From Marmoricola sp. OAE513 (lineage in GTDB: Bacteria > Actinomycetota > Actinomycetes > Propionibacteriales > Nocardioidaceae): a DNA stretch of 64,000 nt. Shown piece by piece: positions 9,566-18,848 of this stretch (the first letter of the stretch is position 1; the number at the start of each line of letters is the position of its first letter). The stretch covers positions 496,001 through 560,000 of the forward strand of contig NZ_JBEPOC010000001.1 in NCBI RefSeq assembly GCF_040546585.1. Direction: 5' to 3'. The notes under the pieces were generated by a model. That model saw nothing but the letters and a program-made list of their open reading frames with translations, made no database searches and had not been told where the DNA came from. A program made the translations under genes and the position numbers.

Positions 9566-10567
9566 TCAGTCGCGTTCGGCCTTGGTCTGTCGGGCTATGA
9601 ACGCGTCCATCATGTCGCGCGCACCGATCTCGCCGCGCACGACCGCGTCGACCTGCTCGGCGATCGGCGCGTCGACACCGATGCTGCGGGCGAGCTCGAG
9701 GATCGAGGAGCAGGACTTCGCGCCCTCTGCGACCTGGCTGGTCGTCGCGTAGATCTCCTCGGCGCTCATCCCCTGACCGAGCTTCTCGCCGAAGGTGCGG
9801 TTGCGCGAGAGCGGCGAGGAGCAGGTCGCGACCAGGTCACCGAGACCGGCGAGACCCATCAGCGTCAGCGGGTCGGCGCCCTGGGCCATCGCGACCCGCG
9901 CCGTCTCGGCGAGACCGCGGGTGATCACCGAGGCGGTGGTGTTGTCGCCGAACCCCAGGCCCACGGCCATGCCGACGCACAGCGCGACGACGTTCTTGTA
10001 GGCGCCGCCCAGCTCGCAGCCGAGCACGTCGGTGCTGCGGTAGGGCCGGAACGCCCGCGAGTGGCAGAGCTCCTGGAGCCGACGCGCGACCGCGTCGTCC
10101 GCGCAGGCCACCACGCTGGCGGCGGGCTCGCGCAGCGCGATCTCCTTGGCCAGGTTGGGGCCGCTGATCACGCTGATCCGCTCGGGGCCTGCGCCGGTGA
10201 CCTCGGCGATGACCTCGCTCATTCGCTTCGTGGTGCCGAGCTCGACGCCCTTCATCAGCGAGATGAAGACGGCGTCCTGCGGCACCAGCGGTGCCCACTC
10301 GGCGAGGTTCTGGCGCAGCGACTGCGACGGGACCGACAGCACGACGTACTCGGCGCCTTCGAGAGCAACCGCCGGGTCGGTGGTCGCGGTGATCGAGGAC
10401 GGAAGCTCGATACCCGGGAAGTAGTCGGTGTTCTCGTGCTTGTCGTTGATGTTGGCGCAGACGTCCTCGCGTCGCGCCCACAGCGTGACGTCGTTGCCCG
10501 CGTCCGCGAGCACGATCCCGAACGCCGTCCCCCAGGAGCCTGCACTGAACACAGCCACGCGTGCCAT
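9566..10567 (-). CDS. gpsA: Glycerol-3-phosphate dehydrogenase [NAD(P)+] GpsA
   Basis: GpsA reduces dihydroxyacetone phosphate to sn-glycerol 3-phosphate, the backbone for phospholipids and possibly for teichoic-type polymers. The 333-residue protein has the N-terminal Rossmann loop VFSAGSWGTAFG, and the C-terminal domain with GACKN-like ELGGAYKNVVAL and the GLGDLVATC motif. The ATG start overlaps the plsC stop (TGATG). GpsA product is the direct substrate of the PlsC branch, so the pair makes sense as an operon. Confidence 0.96.
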   Translation of the reverse strand: MARVAVFSAGSWGTAFGIVLADAGNDVTLWARREDVCANINDKHENTDYFPGIELPSSITATTDPAVALEGAEYVVLSVPSQSLRQNLAEWAPLVPQDAVFISLMKGVELGTTKRMSEVIAEVTGAGPERISVISGPNLAKEIALREPAASVVACADDAVARRLQELCHSRAFRPYRSTDVLGCELGGAYKNVVALCVGMAVGLGFGDNTTASVITRGLAETARVAMAQGADPLTLMGLAGLGDLVATCSSPLSRNRTFGEKLGQGMSAEEIYATTSQVAEGAKSCSSILELARSIGVDAPIAEQVDAVVRGEIGARDMMDAFIARQTKAERD

Positions 10568-11343
10568 CAGCTGTTCCGTCCCCTCTTGTGGTCCTCGGCG
10601 TTCGGGTTGCCGGTCTCGTTGACCCCGGCCTTCTTCGGGTCGAACCGTACGGCAGGAGCGGCCTCGCCGCGCAGATCCCCGACCAACCCCGCGATCGCCG
10701 CCATGATCCGGTCGGTGGCCTCGTGCAGGACCTCGTTCGTCAGCGGCCGGCCGCGGAGGTCCGACAGGTCGACGGGGTCGCCCACCTTGTAGCGCGCGGT
10801 CCGCCGTGGCAGCAGGTGCGGTCGGAACGTGTACGGCGGAAGGATCTCGTGCGCTCCCCACTGACCGATCGGGATCACCGGGCACCCCGTCTCCAGGGCC
10901 ATCCGGGCAGCACCCGTCTTGCCGCGCATCGGCCAGCCGGTCGGGTCCTTGGTGATGGTGCCTTCGGGGTAGACACCCACGCACCCGCCCGCGTTGATCG
11001 CCTCGACGGCGGCGTCGAACGCCTTCGCGGCGTCGGTGCTCGATCGGGACACGGGGATCATCCGAGCGTCCCGGATGATGTACTTGAAGACCGGGACCTC
11101 GAACAGCGCGTCCTTGGCCAGGTAGCGGACCAGGCGACCGTGCTCGTAGAGCAGCCAGCCCAGCGTCAGCGGGTCGATGTGCGAGATGTGGTTCATCGCG
11201 ACGACGCAGCCGCCGGTGGCCGGGATCTTCTCGCCGTCGATCCACTCGTGCTTCGTGGTGGCCAGCAAGGTGGGCTTCACTATCGCGACGACCGTGCCCC
11301 ACGCCCATCCGCGTCGCTCGCGGAGCTTGCGCACCTTGACCAC
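10567..11343 (-). CDS. plsC: 1-acyl-sn-glycerol-3-phosphate acyltransferase (PlsC family)
   Basis: It acylates lysophosphatidate to phosphatidate at the membrane. The HX4D catalytic motif is NHISHID, motif II lies around DALFEVPVFKYI, and the acyl-acceptor motif III is VYPEGTITKD. The frame opens at 11385, but a GGAGG ribosome site seven bases before the GTG at 11343 favours the shorter 258-residue protein starting MVKVRKLRERRG. The C-terminal tail (about 35 residues) is polar and may be disordered. Operon with gpsA. Confidence 0.9.
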   Translation of the reverse strand: MVKVRKLRERRGWAWGTVVAIVKPTLLATTKHEWIDGEKIPATGGCVVAMNHISHIDPLTLGWLLYEHGRLVRYLAKDALFEVPVFKYIIRDARMIPVSRSSTDAAKAFDAAVEAINAGGCVGVYPEGTITKDPTGWPMRGKTGAARMALETGCPVIPIGQWGAHEILPPYTFRPHLLPRRTARYKVGDPVDLSDLRGRPLTNEVLHEATDRIMAAIAGLVGDLRGEAAPAVRFDPKKAGVNETGNPNAEDHKRGRNS

Positions 11344-11429
11344 ACCGACACCTCCAGACGACAACCTCCGAGCACCCCGAGGCACCCGTGCAGGAGCACA
11401 CTACCGACGCGGCTGGGAGGATCAGTGCT

Positions 11430-12044
11430 GTGACAACACCCCGTTATGCATTGTTGATCCCGGTCAAGGACGGGAGCGGCGCCAAGAGCCGCCTCGGAGT
11501 AGGGAGCGCCGCTGTCCGCGCGCGCCTGATGGCAGCCTTCGCCCGGGACGCCATCACCGCCGCCGCCGCGTGCGACCTGGTGAGCGTGCACGTGGTCGGG
11601 GACGCCGGCGGTCTGACGGAGCTGCTCGCCGGCGTGGACTGCCAGATCGTCCCCGACGAGGGCGAGGGTGACCTCAACCGGGCACTGGTGCGGGCCGCCG
11701 CCCGCGTCGCCGCCCCGGGCGCCGGGATCGCCGTCATGCTGGCCGACCTGCCCTGCCTGCGGACCGATGACGTGCGCAGCCTTTTCGCCTCGGCCGTCGG
11801 CCGTTGCTTCGTGCCGGACGCCAGCGGCACCGGGACGACCTTCCTGCTCGCGCCGGCCGGCACCGAGCTGGACCCGCACTTCGGCGTCGGGTCGGCGCAG
11901 GCGCACGCAGGCACCGGGGCCGCCGCGGTCGCCCTGGACCACGTGTCGCTGCGGCTGGACGTCGACACCACCGAGGACCTCACCGCAGCCCTGCAGTTCG
12001 GTGTCGGCGCGCGGACCGCAGAAGTCGCCGCCAGCCTCACCTGA
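11430..12044 (+). CDS. cofC: 2-phospho-L-lactate guanylyltransferase CofC
   Basis: CofC activates 2-phospholactate (or phosphoenolpyruvate in actinobacteria) with GTP to build coenzyme F420. The 204-residue protein starts at GTG 11430, behind a GGGAGG site at 11415-11420, with the family opening ALLIPVKDGSGAKSRLG. The IAVMLADLPCLRTDDV block carries the metal-binding Asp. Other cof/fbi genes are not in the window. Divergent from plsC and convergent with hupB. Confidence 0.9.
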   Translation: MTTPRYALLIPVKDGSGAKSRLGVGSAAVRARLMAAFARDAITAAAACDLVSVHVVGDAGGLTELLAGVDCQIVPDEGEGDLNRALVRAAARVAAPGAGIAVMLADLPCLRTDDVRSLFASAVGRCFVPDASGTGTTFLLAPAGTELDPHFGVGSAQAHAGTGAAAVALDHVSLRLDVDTTEDLTAALQFGVGARTAEVAASLT

Positions 12045-12060
12045 CCGACCGGAGAAACGG

Positions 12061-12096
12061 AAACGGCAGCATTCCCCGAGGGGAATGCCGCCGTTT
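12061..12096. terminator. Bidirectional terminator between cofC and hupB
   Basis: A 17-base stem (12061-12077 with 12080-12096) closed by a 2-base loop, with a single A/C mismatch that becomes a G-U wobble on the minus-strand RNA. It sits between the convergent stops of cofC and hupB; the flanking A-rich and T-rich ends suit termination from both sides. Confidence 0.8.
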
Positions 12097-12106
12097 CTCT
12101 CAGGCG

Positions 12107-12799
12107 TTACTTCTTCTTCGCTGCCTTCTTGGCCGGAGCCTTCTTCGCCGGAGCCTTCTTCGCGGGCGCCTTCTTGGCCGGAGCCTTCTTCGCCGGAGCC
12201 TTCTTCGCGGGCGCCTTCTTGGCCGGAGCCTTCTTCGCCGGAGCCTTCTTCGCGGGCGCCTTCTTGGCCGGAGCCTTCTTCGCCGGAGCCTTCTTCGCGG
12301 GAGCCTTCTTGGCAGGAGCCTTCTTCGCCGGAGCCTTCTTCGCGGGCGCCTTCTTCGCCGGAGCCTTCTTCGCGGGCGCCTTCTTGGCCGGAGCCTTCTT
12401 CGCCACGGTCTTCTTGGCAGCAGCGGCCGTCTTGGTCGCCGTCTTCTTGGCCGCGGCGGCGGTCCGCGAAGCAGCCGCAGCCGGACGGGCCACCTGCGAC
12501 TCGACGAGGGCCGGGAGCTTCTTGGCGCCGGAGACGATCGCCTTCAGCTCAGCGCCGGCGCTGAACTTCGGGACGTTGGTCTTCTTGGACTTCATCCGCT
12601 CGCCGGTCGCGGGGTTGCGCACCCAGCGGGCCTCGCGGACGCGCTTCTCGAAGGAACCGAAACCGGTGATGGCGACCTTCTCGCCCTTGGCCACCTCACG
12701 GGTGATGGTGTCGAGCACCGACTCCAGCGCGTGCGCCGCCGCCTTCTTGTTTCCCTCAAAGCGGGCCGCAAGAGCGTCGATCAACTGACTCTTGTTCAC
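12107..12799 (-). CDS. hupB: HU-family nucleoid protein with Lys/Ala-rich tail (HupB type)
   Basis: Residues 1-90 are a standard HU domain ([35 protein letters not shown] with the DNA-inserting proline arm). A tail of about 140 residues then runs mostly as repeats of PAKKA, resembling eukaryotic H1 and mycobacterial HupB. It packs DNA and in mycobacteria also affects iron responses and cell-wall traits. GTG start at 12799 with an AAAGGGAAG ribosome site. The tail-coding DNA is a tandem repeat likely to vary in length. Confidence 0.95.
   Translation of the reverse strand: MNKSQLIDALAARFEGNKKAAAHALESVLDTITREVAKGEKVAITGFGSFEKRVREARWVRNPATGERMKSKKTNVPKFSAGAELKAIVSGAKKLPALVESQVARPAAAASRTAAAAKKTATKTAAAAKKTVAKKAPAKKAPAKKAPAKKAPAKKAPAKKAPAKKAPAKKAPAKKAPAKKAPAKKAPAKKAPAKKAPAKKAPAKKAPAKKAPAKKAPAKKAPAKKAAKKK
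12131..12405 (-). repeat. Tandem repeat in the hupB tail, 15-bp units in a 45-bp higher-order period
   Basis: The coding DNA for the PAKKA units repeats every 15 bases. At 12131-12175, 12176-12220 and 12221-12265 there are three nearly identical 45-base blocks, each three units with fixed synonymous variants; the order then degenerates up to about 12405. This shows copying at the DNA level by slippage or recombination rather than protein selection alone. Confidence 0.85.
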
Positions 12800-12980
12800 A
12801 AGCTTCCCTTTCGTGAACGTCTGGTATCGAGCGCCTTGCTCGACTTTCTCCTTGCACGCTAGGCAAAACGGCGCGTCGGAACAATGCTCGGGTGCGCGTG
12901 TCGTCGTACGAAATTTCCGCTTGGGAAATGATCAGGAAACACGATTTCCCAGGACGCGCTCCTGGCTCGAAAACGAGCGA

Positions 12981-13016
12981 CGCGGACTTTCCCCTTGCAG
13001 AGATGGGGAAAGTCCG
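12981..13016 (-). terminator. Terminator downstream of leuD
   Basis: A perfect 13-base stem (GCGGACTTTCCCC at 12981-12993 with its complement at 13004-13016) with a 10-base loop, 20 bases past the leuD stop. A second small hairpin, GCTCG/CGAGC with a TTTT loop on the transcript, follows at 12964-12977. The remaining 150 bases up to hupB hold its promoter region. Confidence 0.75.
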
Positions 13017-13035
13017 CGCTGCGAGTCGCCGATGA

Positions 13036-13638
13036 TCAGTGCTGCGTGACCGGCTTCCACGACGGACGCGTCGATTCGTACGTCGAGATGGAGTCGGCGT
13101 TGCCGAGCGTGATGCCGATGTCGTCGAGTCCCTCGAGGAGACGCCAACGCGTGTAGTCGTCGATGTCGAACGAGTCGACGATCGCGTCCGGACCCTCGCC
13201 GGCCTTGACCGTGCGCGACTCCAGGTCGACGGTGACGGCCGCACCCGGGTGATCGTCGAGGTAGTCCCAGATCCGCTGCACGACCTTCTCGTCGACCTGC
13301 GCTGCGAGCAGTCCGGCCTTGCCGGAGTTGCCGCGGAAGATGTCGGCGAAGCGCGCCGAGATGACCACCTTGAAACCGTAGTTCTGCAACGCCCAGACGG
13401 CGTGCTCGCGCGAGCTGCCGGTGCCGAAGTCCGGGCCGGCGACGAGCACCGACGCACCTTCGTACTCGGGCTTGTTGAGGACGAACTCCGGGTCCGAGCG
13501 CCAGGCCGAGAAGAGCCCGTCCTCGAATCCGCTGCGGGTGACCCGCTTGAGGTAGACGGCCGGGATGATCTGGTCGGTGTCGACGTTGCTGCGCTTCAGG
13601 GGAACCGCGACGCCGGTGTGCGTGGTGAACTTCTCCAT
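13036..13638 (-). CDS. leuD: 3-isopropylmalate dehydratase small subunit LeuD
   Basis: The 200-residue swivel-domain subunit of isopropylmalate isomerase, also used on citramalate. The family signatures [14 protein letters not shown] and the substrate-binding [17 protein letters not shown] are present, and the length is normal. ATG start at 13638, two bases after the leuC stop, so the two subunits are made together. It ends before a strong terminator. Confidence 0.97.
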   Translation of the reverse strand: MEKFTTHTGVAVPLKRSNVDTDQIIPAVYLKRVTRSGFEDGLFSAWRSDPEFVLNKPEYEGASVLVAGPDFGTGSSREHAVWALQNYGFKVVISARFADIFRGNSGKAGLLAAQVDEKVVQRIWDYLDDHPGAAVTVDLESRTVKAGEGPDAIVDSFDIDDYTRWRLLEGLDDIGITLGNADSISTYESTRPSWKPVTQH

Positions 13639-13640
13639 CG

Positions 13641-15053
13641 TCAGACTCCTGCGGTCTCGAGGTCGGCGGGTGACGAGAGCGTGCCGCGGATCGCGGTCGC
13701 CGCGGCGACCGGGATCGAGACGAGGTGCGTCCGACCGCCCTTGCCCTGGCGCCCCTCGAAGTTCCGGTTGGACGTCGACGCGCTGCGCTCCTGCGGAGCC
13801 AGCTGGTCGGGGTTCATGCCGAGGCACATCGAGCAGCCCGCGCCGCGCCACTCGGCACCGGCCTCGGTGAAGACCTTGTCGAGCCCCTCCTCCATCGCCT
13901 GGATGCGCACCCGCACCGAACCCGGCACCACCAGGAGGCGGGTGCCGTCGGCGACCTTGTGGCCCTTGATGATCTCGGCGGCGAGGCGGAGGTCCTCGAT
14001 GCGACCGTTGGTGCAGGAGCCGACGAACACGGTGTCGACCTTGACGTCGCGCAGCGGCGTCCCGGCCTCGAGGCCCATGTACTCCAGCGCCTTCTCGGCG
14101 GCGATCCGGTCCTGCTCGTGCTCGAAGTCGTCCGGCGACGGGACGTTGGCGCCCAGCGGCGCACCCTGGCCCGGGTTGGTGCCCCAGGTGACGAACGGGG
14201 TCATCGTGCTCGCGTCGAGGACGATCTCCTTGTCGAACTCGGCGTCCGCGTCGGTGACCAGCGTCTTCCAGTGCGCGACGGCAGCGTCCCAGTCCGCACC
14301 GGTCGGCGCTTCGGGCTTGCCCTCGATGTAGTCGAAGGTGGTCTGGTCGGGAGCGATCATGCCCGCCTTGGCGCCCCACTCGATGCTCATGTTGCAGACC
14401 GTCATCCGGCCCTCCATGGAGAGCTCCTCGATGGCCTGACCGCGGTACTCGACGATGTAGCCCTGGCCGCCTCCGGTACCGGTGTGCGTGATCAGGGTGA
14501 GCACCAGGTCCTTGGCGGTGACGCCTGCGGGCAGGGAGCCGTTGACCGTCACGGCCATCGTCTTGGGCTTGGCCTGCATCAGCGTCTGGGTCGCGAGCAC
14601 GTGCTCGACCTCGGAGGTACCGATCCCGAACGCGATCGCGCCGAACGCGCCGTGGGTGCTGGTGTGGCTGTCGCCGCAGACGATCGTCATACCCGGCTGG
14701 GTCAGACCCAGCTGCGGACCGACGACGTGCACGATGCCCTGGTCGACGTCGCCGAGCGGGTGCAACCGCACGCCGAACTCGGCGGCGTTCTTGCGCAGGG
14801 TGTCGACCTGGGTCTTGGAGACGGGGTCCGCGATCGGCTTGTCCCAGTCGATCGTGGGGACGTTGTGGTCCTCGGTCGCGAGGGTGAGGTCGGGGCGGCG
14901 TACCTGACGGCCGGCGAGGCGCAGTCCGTCGAACGCCTGCGGCGAGGTCACCTCGTGGATGAGGTGCAGGTCGATGTAGAGGAGATCGGGTTCACCCTCC
15001 GCCGAACGGACGACGTGCTCGTCCCAGACCTTCTCTGCCAGGGTCTTGCCCAC
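13641..15053 (-). CDS. leuC: 3-isopropylmalate dehydratase large subunit LeuC
   Basis: The [4Fe-4S] aconitase-type subunit that isomerises 2- to 3-isopropylmalate (leucine) and citramalate to methylmalate (isoleucine, with cimA in this window). The 470-residue protein shows [12 protein letters not shown], and the three cluster cysteines in VGSCTNGR and [14 protein letters not shown] start at 15053 with an AAGGAGGAGCC ribosome site. Divergent from the IclR regulator ndgR, the known regulator arrangement in Streptomyces and Corynebacterium. Confidence 0.97.
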   Translation of the reverse strand: MGKTLAEKVWDEHVVRSAEGEPDLLYIDLHLIHEVTSPQAFDGLRLAGRQVRRPDLTLATEDHNVPTIDWDKPIADPVSKTQVDTLRKNAAEFGVRLHPLGDVDQGIVHVVGPQLGLTQPGMTIVCGDSHTSTHGAFGAIAFGIGTSEVEHVLATQTLMQAKPKTMAVTVNGSLPAGVTAKDLVLTLITHTGTGGGQGYIVEYRGQAIEELSMEGRMTVCNMSIEWGAKAGMIAPDQTTFDYIEGKPEAPTGADWDAAVAHWKTLVTDADAEFDKEIVLDASTMTPFVTWGTNPGQGAPLGANVPSPDDFEHEQDRIAAEKALEYMGLEAGTPLRDVKVDTVFVGSCTNGRIEDLRLAAEIIKGHKVADGTRLLVVPGSVRVRIQAMEEGLDKVFTEAGAEWRGAGCSMCLGMNPDQLAPQERSASTSNRNFEGRQGKGGRTHLVSIPVAAATAIRGTLSSPADLETAGV

Positions 15054-15125
15054 GGCTCCTCCTTGATGAGTGCTGCCGACCAGAGCCACACCGGTCGGTG
15101 AACGATGTTGAGCGTAGCAGTTGCA

Positions 15126-15140
15126 TCTCAGCGATTGAGA
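15126..15140. promoter_or_regulatory. Candidate NdgR operator between leuC and ndgR
   Basis: A dyad TCTCA-GCGAT-TGAGA lies in the 102-base divergent gap, 16 bases before the ndgR ATG. The same geometry (TCCCA-N5-TGGGA, and TCCCA-N5-CGAGA) occurs upstream of the ilvB and leuB leaders. Binding by NdgR is inferred. Confidence 0.5.
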
Positions 15141-15155
15141 CGGCAGTATTGCTAT

Positions 15156-15878
15156 ATGGACAACTCTAGCGGAGTCGGTGTTCTCGACAAAGCCGCGCTC
15201 GTGCTCGCCGCTCTCGAGTCGGGACCGGCTACCTTGGCGGGCCTCGTCGCCGGCACGGGCCTCGCGCGACCGACCGCGCACCGACTGGCCGTTGCGCTGG
15301 AGCACCACCGTCTGGTGGCCCGGGACATGCAGGGGCGCTTCGTCCTCGGACCGCGCCTGGCCGAGCTGTCCGCGGCCGCCGGCGAGGACCGCCTGCTCGC
15401 CGCCGCCGGACCCGTCCTCGCCCGCCTGCGCGACATCACCGGGGAGTCCGCCCAGCTGTGGCGCCGCCAGGGCGAGTACCGCGTCTGCGTAGCCGCCGCC
15501 GAGCGTCCCAGCGGACTGCGCGACACCATCCCGGTCGGTTCGCAGCTGACGATGCGTGCCGGGTCGGCCGCCCAGATCCTGCTCGCCTGGGAGGACCCGG
15601 AGCGGATCCACCGCGGCCTGCAGAACGCCGCCTACTCGGCGACCGCGTTGGCAGGTATCCGTCGACGAGGTTGGGCACAGTCGATCGGCGAGCGCGAGCA
15701 GGGTGTCGCGTCGGTCTCCGCACCGGTGCGCTCCCCCAGCGGCAAGATCATCGCGGCCGTCTCCGTGTCCGGCCCCCTGGAGCGTCTCTCCCGCCAACCC
15801 GGTCGGATGCACGCCCCGGCCGTCCTGGCCGCGGCCGACCGGCTCTCGGAGTCCCTGCGCCGCGCCGCTGCCGAGTAG
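15156..15878 (+). CDS. ndgR: IclR-family regulator of leuCD (NdgR/LtbR type)
   Basis: A 240-residue IclR protein. The winged helix-turn-helix is at about residues 8-70 ([20 protein letters not shown]), and the effector domain follows with the [20 protein letters not shown] and [20 protein letters not shown] blocks. Orthologues next to leuCD (NdgR in Streptomyces, LtbR in Corynebacterium) control leucine, other branched-chain and sometimes tryptophan genes. The ATG at 15156 is chosen over a longer frame because the leader of that frame overlaps the operator. It probably represses itself and leuCD. Confidence 0.88.
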   Translation: MDNSSGVGVLDKAALVLAALESGPATLAGLVAGTGLARPTAHRLAVALEHHRLVARDMQGRFVLGPRLAELSAAAGEDRLLAAAGPVLARLRDITGESAQLWRRQGEYRVCVAAAERPSGLRDTIPVGSQLTMRAGSAAQILLAWEDPERIHRGLQNAAYSATALAGIRRRGWAQSIGEREQGVASVSAPVRSPSGKIIAAVSVSGPLERLSRQPGRMHAPAVLAAADRLSESLRRAAAE

Positions 15879-15973
15879 GCCCTGCGGGAGCGGTCCGGGC
15901 GCCGCTGCGGTGTTAAGTTGCGGGGTCAGCGTCGCAACGACGCCTCGTCCAGTGCGGAAACGGATCCTCGACC

Positions 15974-17525
15974 TTGTCCTTCAGCGTGACCGACGACCAC
16001 GTTCTCGTCCCGCGGAGCGAACGCGGGACCCTGCGGGTCCTCTTCGACGATGCCTACGTCTGGTCCTTCACCACCCCGCGCGACGGCACCTTCCGCGCCG
16101 GCGGCTGGAAGGTCCCGTGGCCTGAGGCCTTGCGACCGCGTCTGGTGGGCACCACGTCGGTCGCCCTGTCCAGCGACGAGAACGGCAAGCGCTTCGAGAG
16201 CACCGTGTCGTTCGGTGGGGAGGCCGCCCCGCTCGAGCTCGTCGACGACCACGGGCACCGGCTCGCCATCGACGGCGCCGGCCACCTGGCCCGGGTCTTC
16301 TCCGAGACCGGCGACGACATCCGCCGACAGATCGTCGAGGGCACCCGGCAGGCTCTCGCCGACCTGCGCGCCGACGGGTACGACGCACACCTCTCCTACG
16401 GCTGCCTGCTCGGCGCGGTGCGCGACGGCAAGATGATCGGTCACGACACCGACTCCGACCTCGCCTACCTGAGCCCGTACACGCACCCGGCCCAGATCAT
16501 CGCCGAGTCGTACGCGATGGAACGCTCGATGCGCCGCCGCGGCTGGCGGGTCGTGCGCATGTCGAACGCCGACCTCAAGCTGCTGTACCCGTTGGCCGAC
16601 GGCCGTCGGGTGCACATCGACATCTTCGGCGCGTTCCACGTCGGCGACACCTTCTACCAGCTCGGCGGACGCAGCGGAGTCCTGCCGCGGGAGGCACTGA
16701 CCCCGGCCGGGACCATCACGCTCGAGGGCGTCGAGGTCCCGGCGCCCGCCGACCCGGAAGCCGTGCTGGCCTTCCTGTACGGCCCGTCCTGGCGGGTCCC
16801 GGACCCGGCCTTCCAGAACGTCGATCCGCCGGGAGGCCTGCGCCGCATCCAGGGCTGGATGCGCGGCGTGCGCGACGACGTCATCGAGTGGAACGAGTTC
16901 ACCCGGGACCGCAAGGGCACCTTCCCCAAGAAGGCGTCGAGCTTCGCGCACTGGACGCTCACCAAGGTGCCGCCGGGGTCCCCGATCGCCGACATCGGCG
17001 CGGGGCAAGGGTCGCGACACCTCCTTGTTCCTGCGCCGCGGCCACCAGACCCTGTCCTTCGACTACTCCGGCAAGGCGCTCCAGTCGACCCGACGCCGTG
17101 TCACCCGCGGCGGCGGCGACCCCGACTCGGTCCGCACGCTGTCGCTGAACGACCGCCGCTCGGTGCTCATCACCGGTGCCGAGCTGGCCCGGAACCCCGA
17201 CCCGGTCAACCTGTACGTCCGCCACGTCATCGGCTGCCTGAACGCCGAAGCACGCGACCTGCTCTGGCTGATGGCCTCGATGTCGCTGCGCCGCGGCGGC
17301 AAGCTGCTCGTCGAGTTCAGCGCCGACAGCGGGCCGAAGCCCGAGCCGAGCGAGCTGATCTCCCGGTTGCCGACCGATCTGGTGGTCGCCGAGATCGAGT
17401 CGCGCGGCGGGATCATCGACGAGCTCGTCGTCGAGGCAGGCACCGGCTACCTGGACGAACCCGACCCGCGGATCGCACGCATCGTGGCGCACTGGAACCA
17501 CACTTCCCAGAAAGGAACGTCATGA
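15974..17525 (+). pseudogene. LicD-type phosphotransferase/SAM-methyltransferase protein, copy 1, frameshifted
   Basis: Homologous along its length to the intact protein at 21429-23264. Order: an N-terminal domain of about 95 residues with a YVWSF motif; a LicD/fukutin-type domain (about 100-300) with YGCLLGAVRDGKMIGHDTDSD, HIDIF and AFLYGPSWRVPDP; then a class I methyltransferase. The frame breaks inside methyltransferase motif I: GSPIADIGAG is followed by GQGSRHLL in one frame, while removing one G from the run at 17002-17005 restores GAGKGRDTSLFLRRGHQTLSFDYS and continues to the stop at 17523-17525. The original frame stays open by chance to 17752. Starts are TTG 15974 or GTG 15986. It is either a true pseudogene, two polypeptides, or a sequencing error. 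Confidence 0.8.
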
Positions 17526-17752
17526 CGACGAACAAGAAGAAGCGCGGGGTACGCCGCTACTTCGCCGAGACGGTCTACCTCCCCAAGCGCATCCTCGACC
17601 TCGAGGACGCCGTCATGGAGAACCGCCAGCTGAACCGTCGACTGGCCGAGCTGACCGACATCCTCGCCGAGCTGCTGGTCCCCGCGACCCAGCGTGACGA
17701 GGAGAAGCTGAACGAGCTGCTCGCGAAGTTCCGCGCGGAGTCGTTGACCTGA
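17522..17752 (+). CDS. Small coiled-coil protein, partner of LicD copy 1
   Basis: A 76-residue charged protein: a basic N terminus (MTTNKKKRGVRRYF) and then a heptad-rich helix with ENRQLNRRLAELTDILAELL. Its ATG overlaps the stop of the LicD/methyltransferase gene (ATGA), with AAAGGA six bases upstream. The same module (ENRELHRRIAELTDVVTELL) is the C terminus of LicD copy 2. It may serve as an oligomerisation or docking subunit. No named family is recognised. Confidence 0.8.
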   Translation: MTTNKKKRGVRRYFAETVYLPKRILDLEDAVMENRQLNRRLAELTDILAELLVPATQRDEEKLNELLAKFRAESLT

Positions 17753-17756
17753 CGCC

Positions 17757-18158
17757 TCAGGCGAGCAGCAGACCGACGCCGAGGGTGCCCAGGCCGAGCG
17801 CCATCACCGCTCCCCCGGCGTAAACCAGCGCGATGAAGCGGTTCGGACCGGTCCGCCCAGGGCCGGCCGATGCCGCGAAGAAGCCTGCGGGCATGAGCAG
17901 TGCTGCCGCGGGGACACCGACCCGCGCCACCCACTCCCAGCCGCCGCTCAGGTCGGCGGCGTCGACGTACAGCTGACACAGCAGCCCGAGGACCAGCAGC
18001 ACCCCCGCGTGCGCGTGCCCGGCACGGGCGAACCCGATCTGGAACGGGGTCGCGCCGCTGGCGTCCTTCCAGAGCTTGACCAGGTAGAGGCCGCCGGTCT
18101 CGACGGTCACCAGGGACAGGAACAGCGTGCCGGCCAGGATCCGGGACTCGTCAGACAT
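17757..18158 (-). CDS. Four-helix membrane protein next to a MerR regulator
   Basis: A 133-residue protein with about four hydrophobic segments (roughly residues 8-25, 48-66, 80-97, 108-131). The polar loop between helices 1 and 2 contains GFARAGHAHAGVL, with two histidines that could bind metal or haem. Function is not recognised. It is divergent from the MerR gene across a 62-base gap holding a large palindrome, so the regulator very probably controls it. Confidence 0.75.
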   Translation of the reverse strand: MSDESRILAGTLFLSLVTVETGGLYLVKLWKDASGATPFQIGFARAGHAHAGVLLVLGLLCQLYVDAADLSGGWEWVARVGVPAAALLMPAGFFAASAGPGRTGPNRFIALVYAGGAVMALGLGTLGVGLLLA

Positions 18159-18172
18159 GGTGCCTCCGTTTG

Positions 18173-18210
18173 GATAGTTCGACTCACCAATATTGGACAG
18201 TCGAACTATC
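18173..18210. promoter_or_regulatory. Palindromic operator between the membrane protein and merR
   Basis: Perfect 12-base arms, GATAGTTCGACT at 18173-18184 and its complement at 18199-18210, flank an inner palindrome CCAATATTGG (18187-18196). On the plus strand, TTGGAC at 18193-18198 and the TATCTAAT region at 18207-18214 could be the merR promoter, making the arms overlap promoters on both sides. The element is AT-rich against its surroundings. Confidence 0.75.
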
Positions 18211-18220
18211 TAATGTCAAG

Positions 18221-18838
18221 ATGCATTCCATGTGGATGGCGGAGCTGGCGGCGCGCTCGGAGCTCCCGGTGGCGACCATCAAGTACTACCTGCGCCAGGG
18301 TCTCCTCCCCGCGGGCGAGGCGACCGGTGCGACGCGCGCGGTCTACGACGAGGCCCACGTACGCCGACTGCGCCTGATCCGCGCCCTCACCGACGTCGGC
18401 CAGATGAGTCTGGAGACCGTGCGGGAGGTCCTCGCCGGGATCGACGACGCGGGCTCGGTGCACGACGCGGTCGGCAGCGCGCACACCCGTCTCGGCGGAA
18501 CTCCCGAGGAGCCCGCCAGCGATGCCGCCCTCCGCGTCGTCGCCGACCTGCTCGAGCGGCACGGCTGGGAGCTCGCACCGGACAGTCCGCAGCGCACCGT
18601 TCTCGCGCGCGCCCTGGACACCCTGGTCGGGCTGGACTTCCCGCTCACCCCCGAGGACCTCGACGGGTACGCCGCCGCGATGGCGTCGATCGCGCCCGCC
18701 GAGGTCGCCTCGGTCCTGGCCGACACCCGCGAGGAGACGGCCGAGCGTGCGGTGATCGGGACGGTGCTGGTGGAGCCGGTGCTGCTGACGATCCGGCGGA
18801 TCGCGCAGGAGAACGCGAGCCGAGAGGTCAGCTCGTAG
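18221..18838 (+). CDS. MerR-family transcriptional regulator
   Basis: A 205-residue protein. The MerR helix-turn-helix and wing are near the N terminus (AARSELPVATIKYYLRQGLLPAG; AVYDEAHVRRLRLIRAL), followed by a coiled region and an effector domain of about 120 residues that has no obvious metal cysteines. Three ATG codons lie at 18221, 18230 and 18236 with no good ribosome site; the transcript may be nearly leaderless. Expected to bind the adjacent palindrome and control itself and the membrane protein. Confidence 0.88.
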   Translation: MHSMWMAELAARSELPVATIKYYLRQGLLPAGEATGATRAVYDEAHVRRLRLIRALTDVGQMSLETVREVLAGIDDAGSVHDAVGSAHTRLGGTPEEPASDAALRVVADLLERHGWELAPDSPQRTVLARALDTLVGLDFPLTPEDLDGYAAAMASIAPAEVASVLADTREETAERAVIGTVLVEPVLLTIRRIAQENASREVSS

Positions 18839-18848
18839 GGGTCAGCTC

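Noticed and set aside
12131-12405. Regular repeats as a possible CRISPR array
   Set aside because: There are no unique spacers; the repeats encode the hupB tail.
12129-12788. Open frame opposite hupB rich in AGAFF repeats
   Set aside because: It is the complement of the PAKKA repeat; no ribosome site and no independent coding signal.
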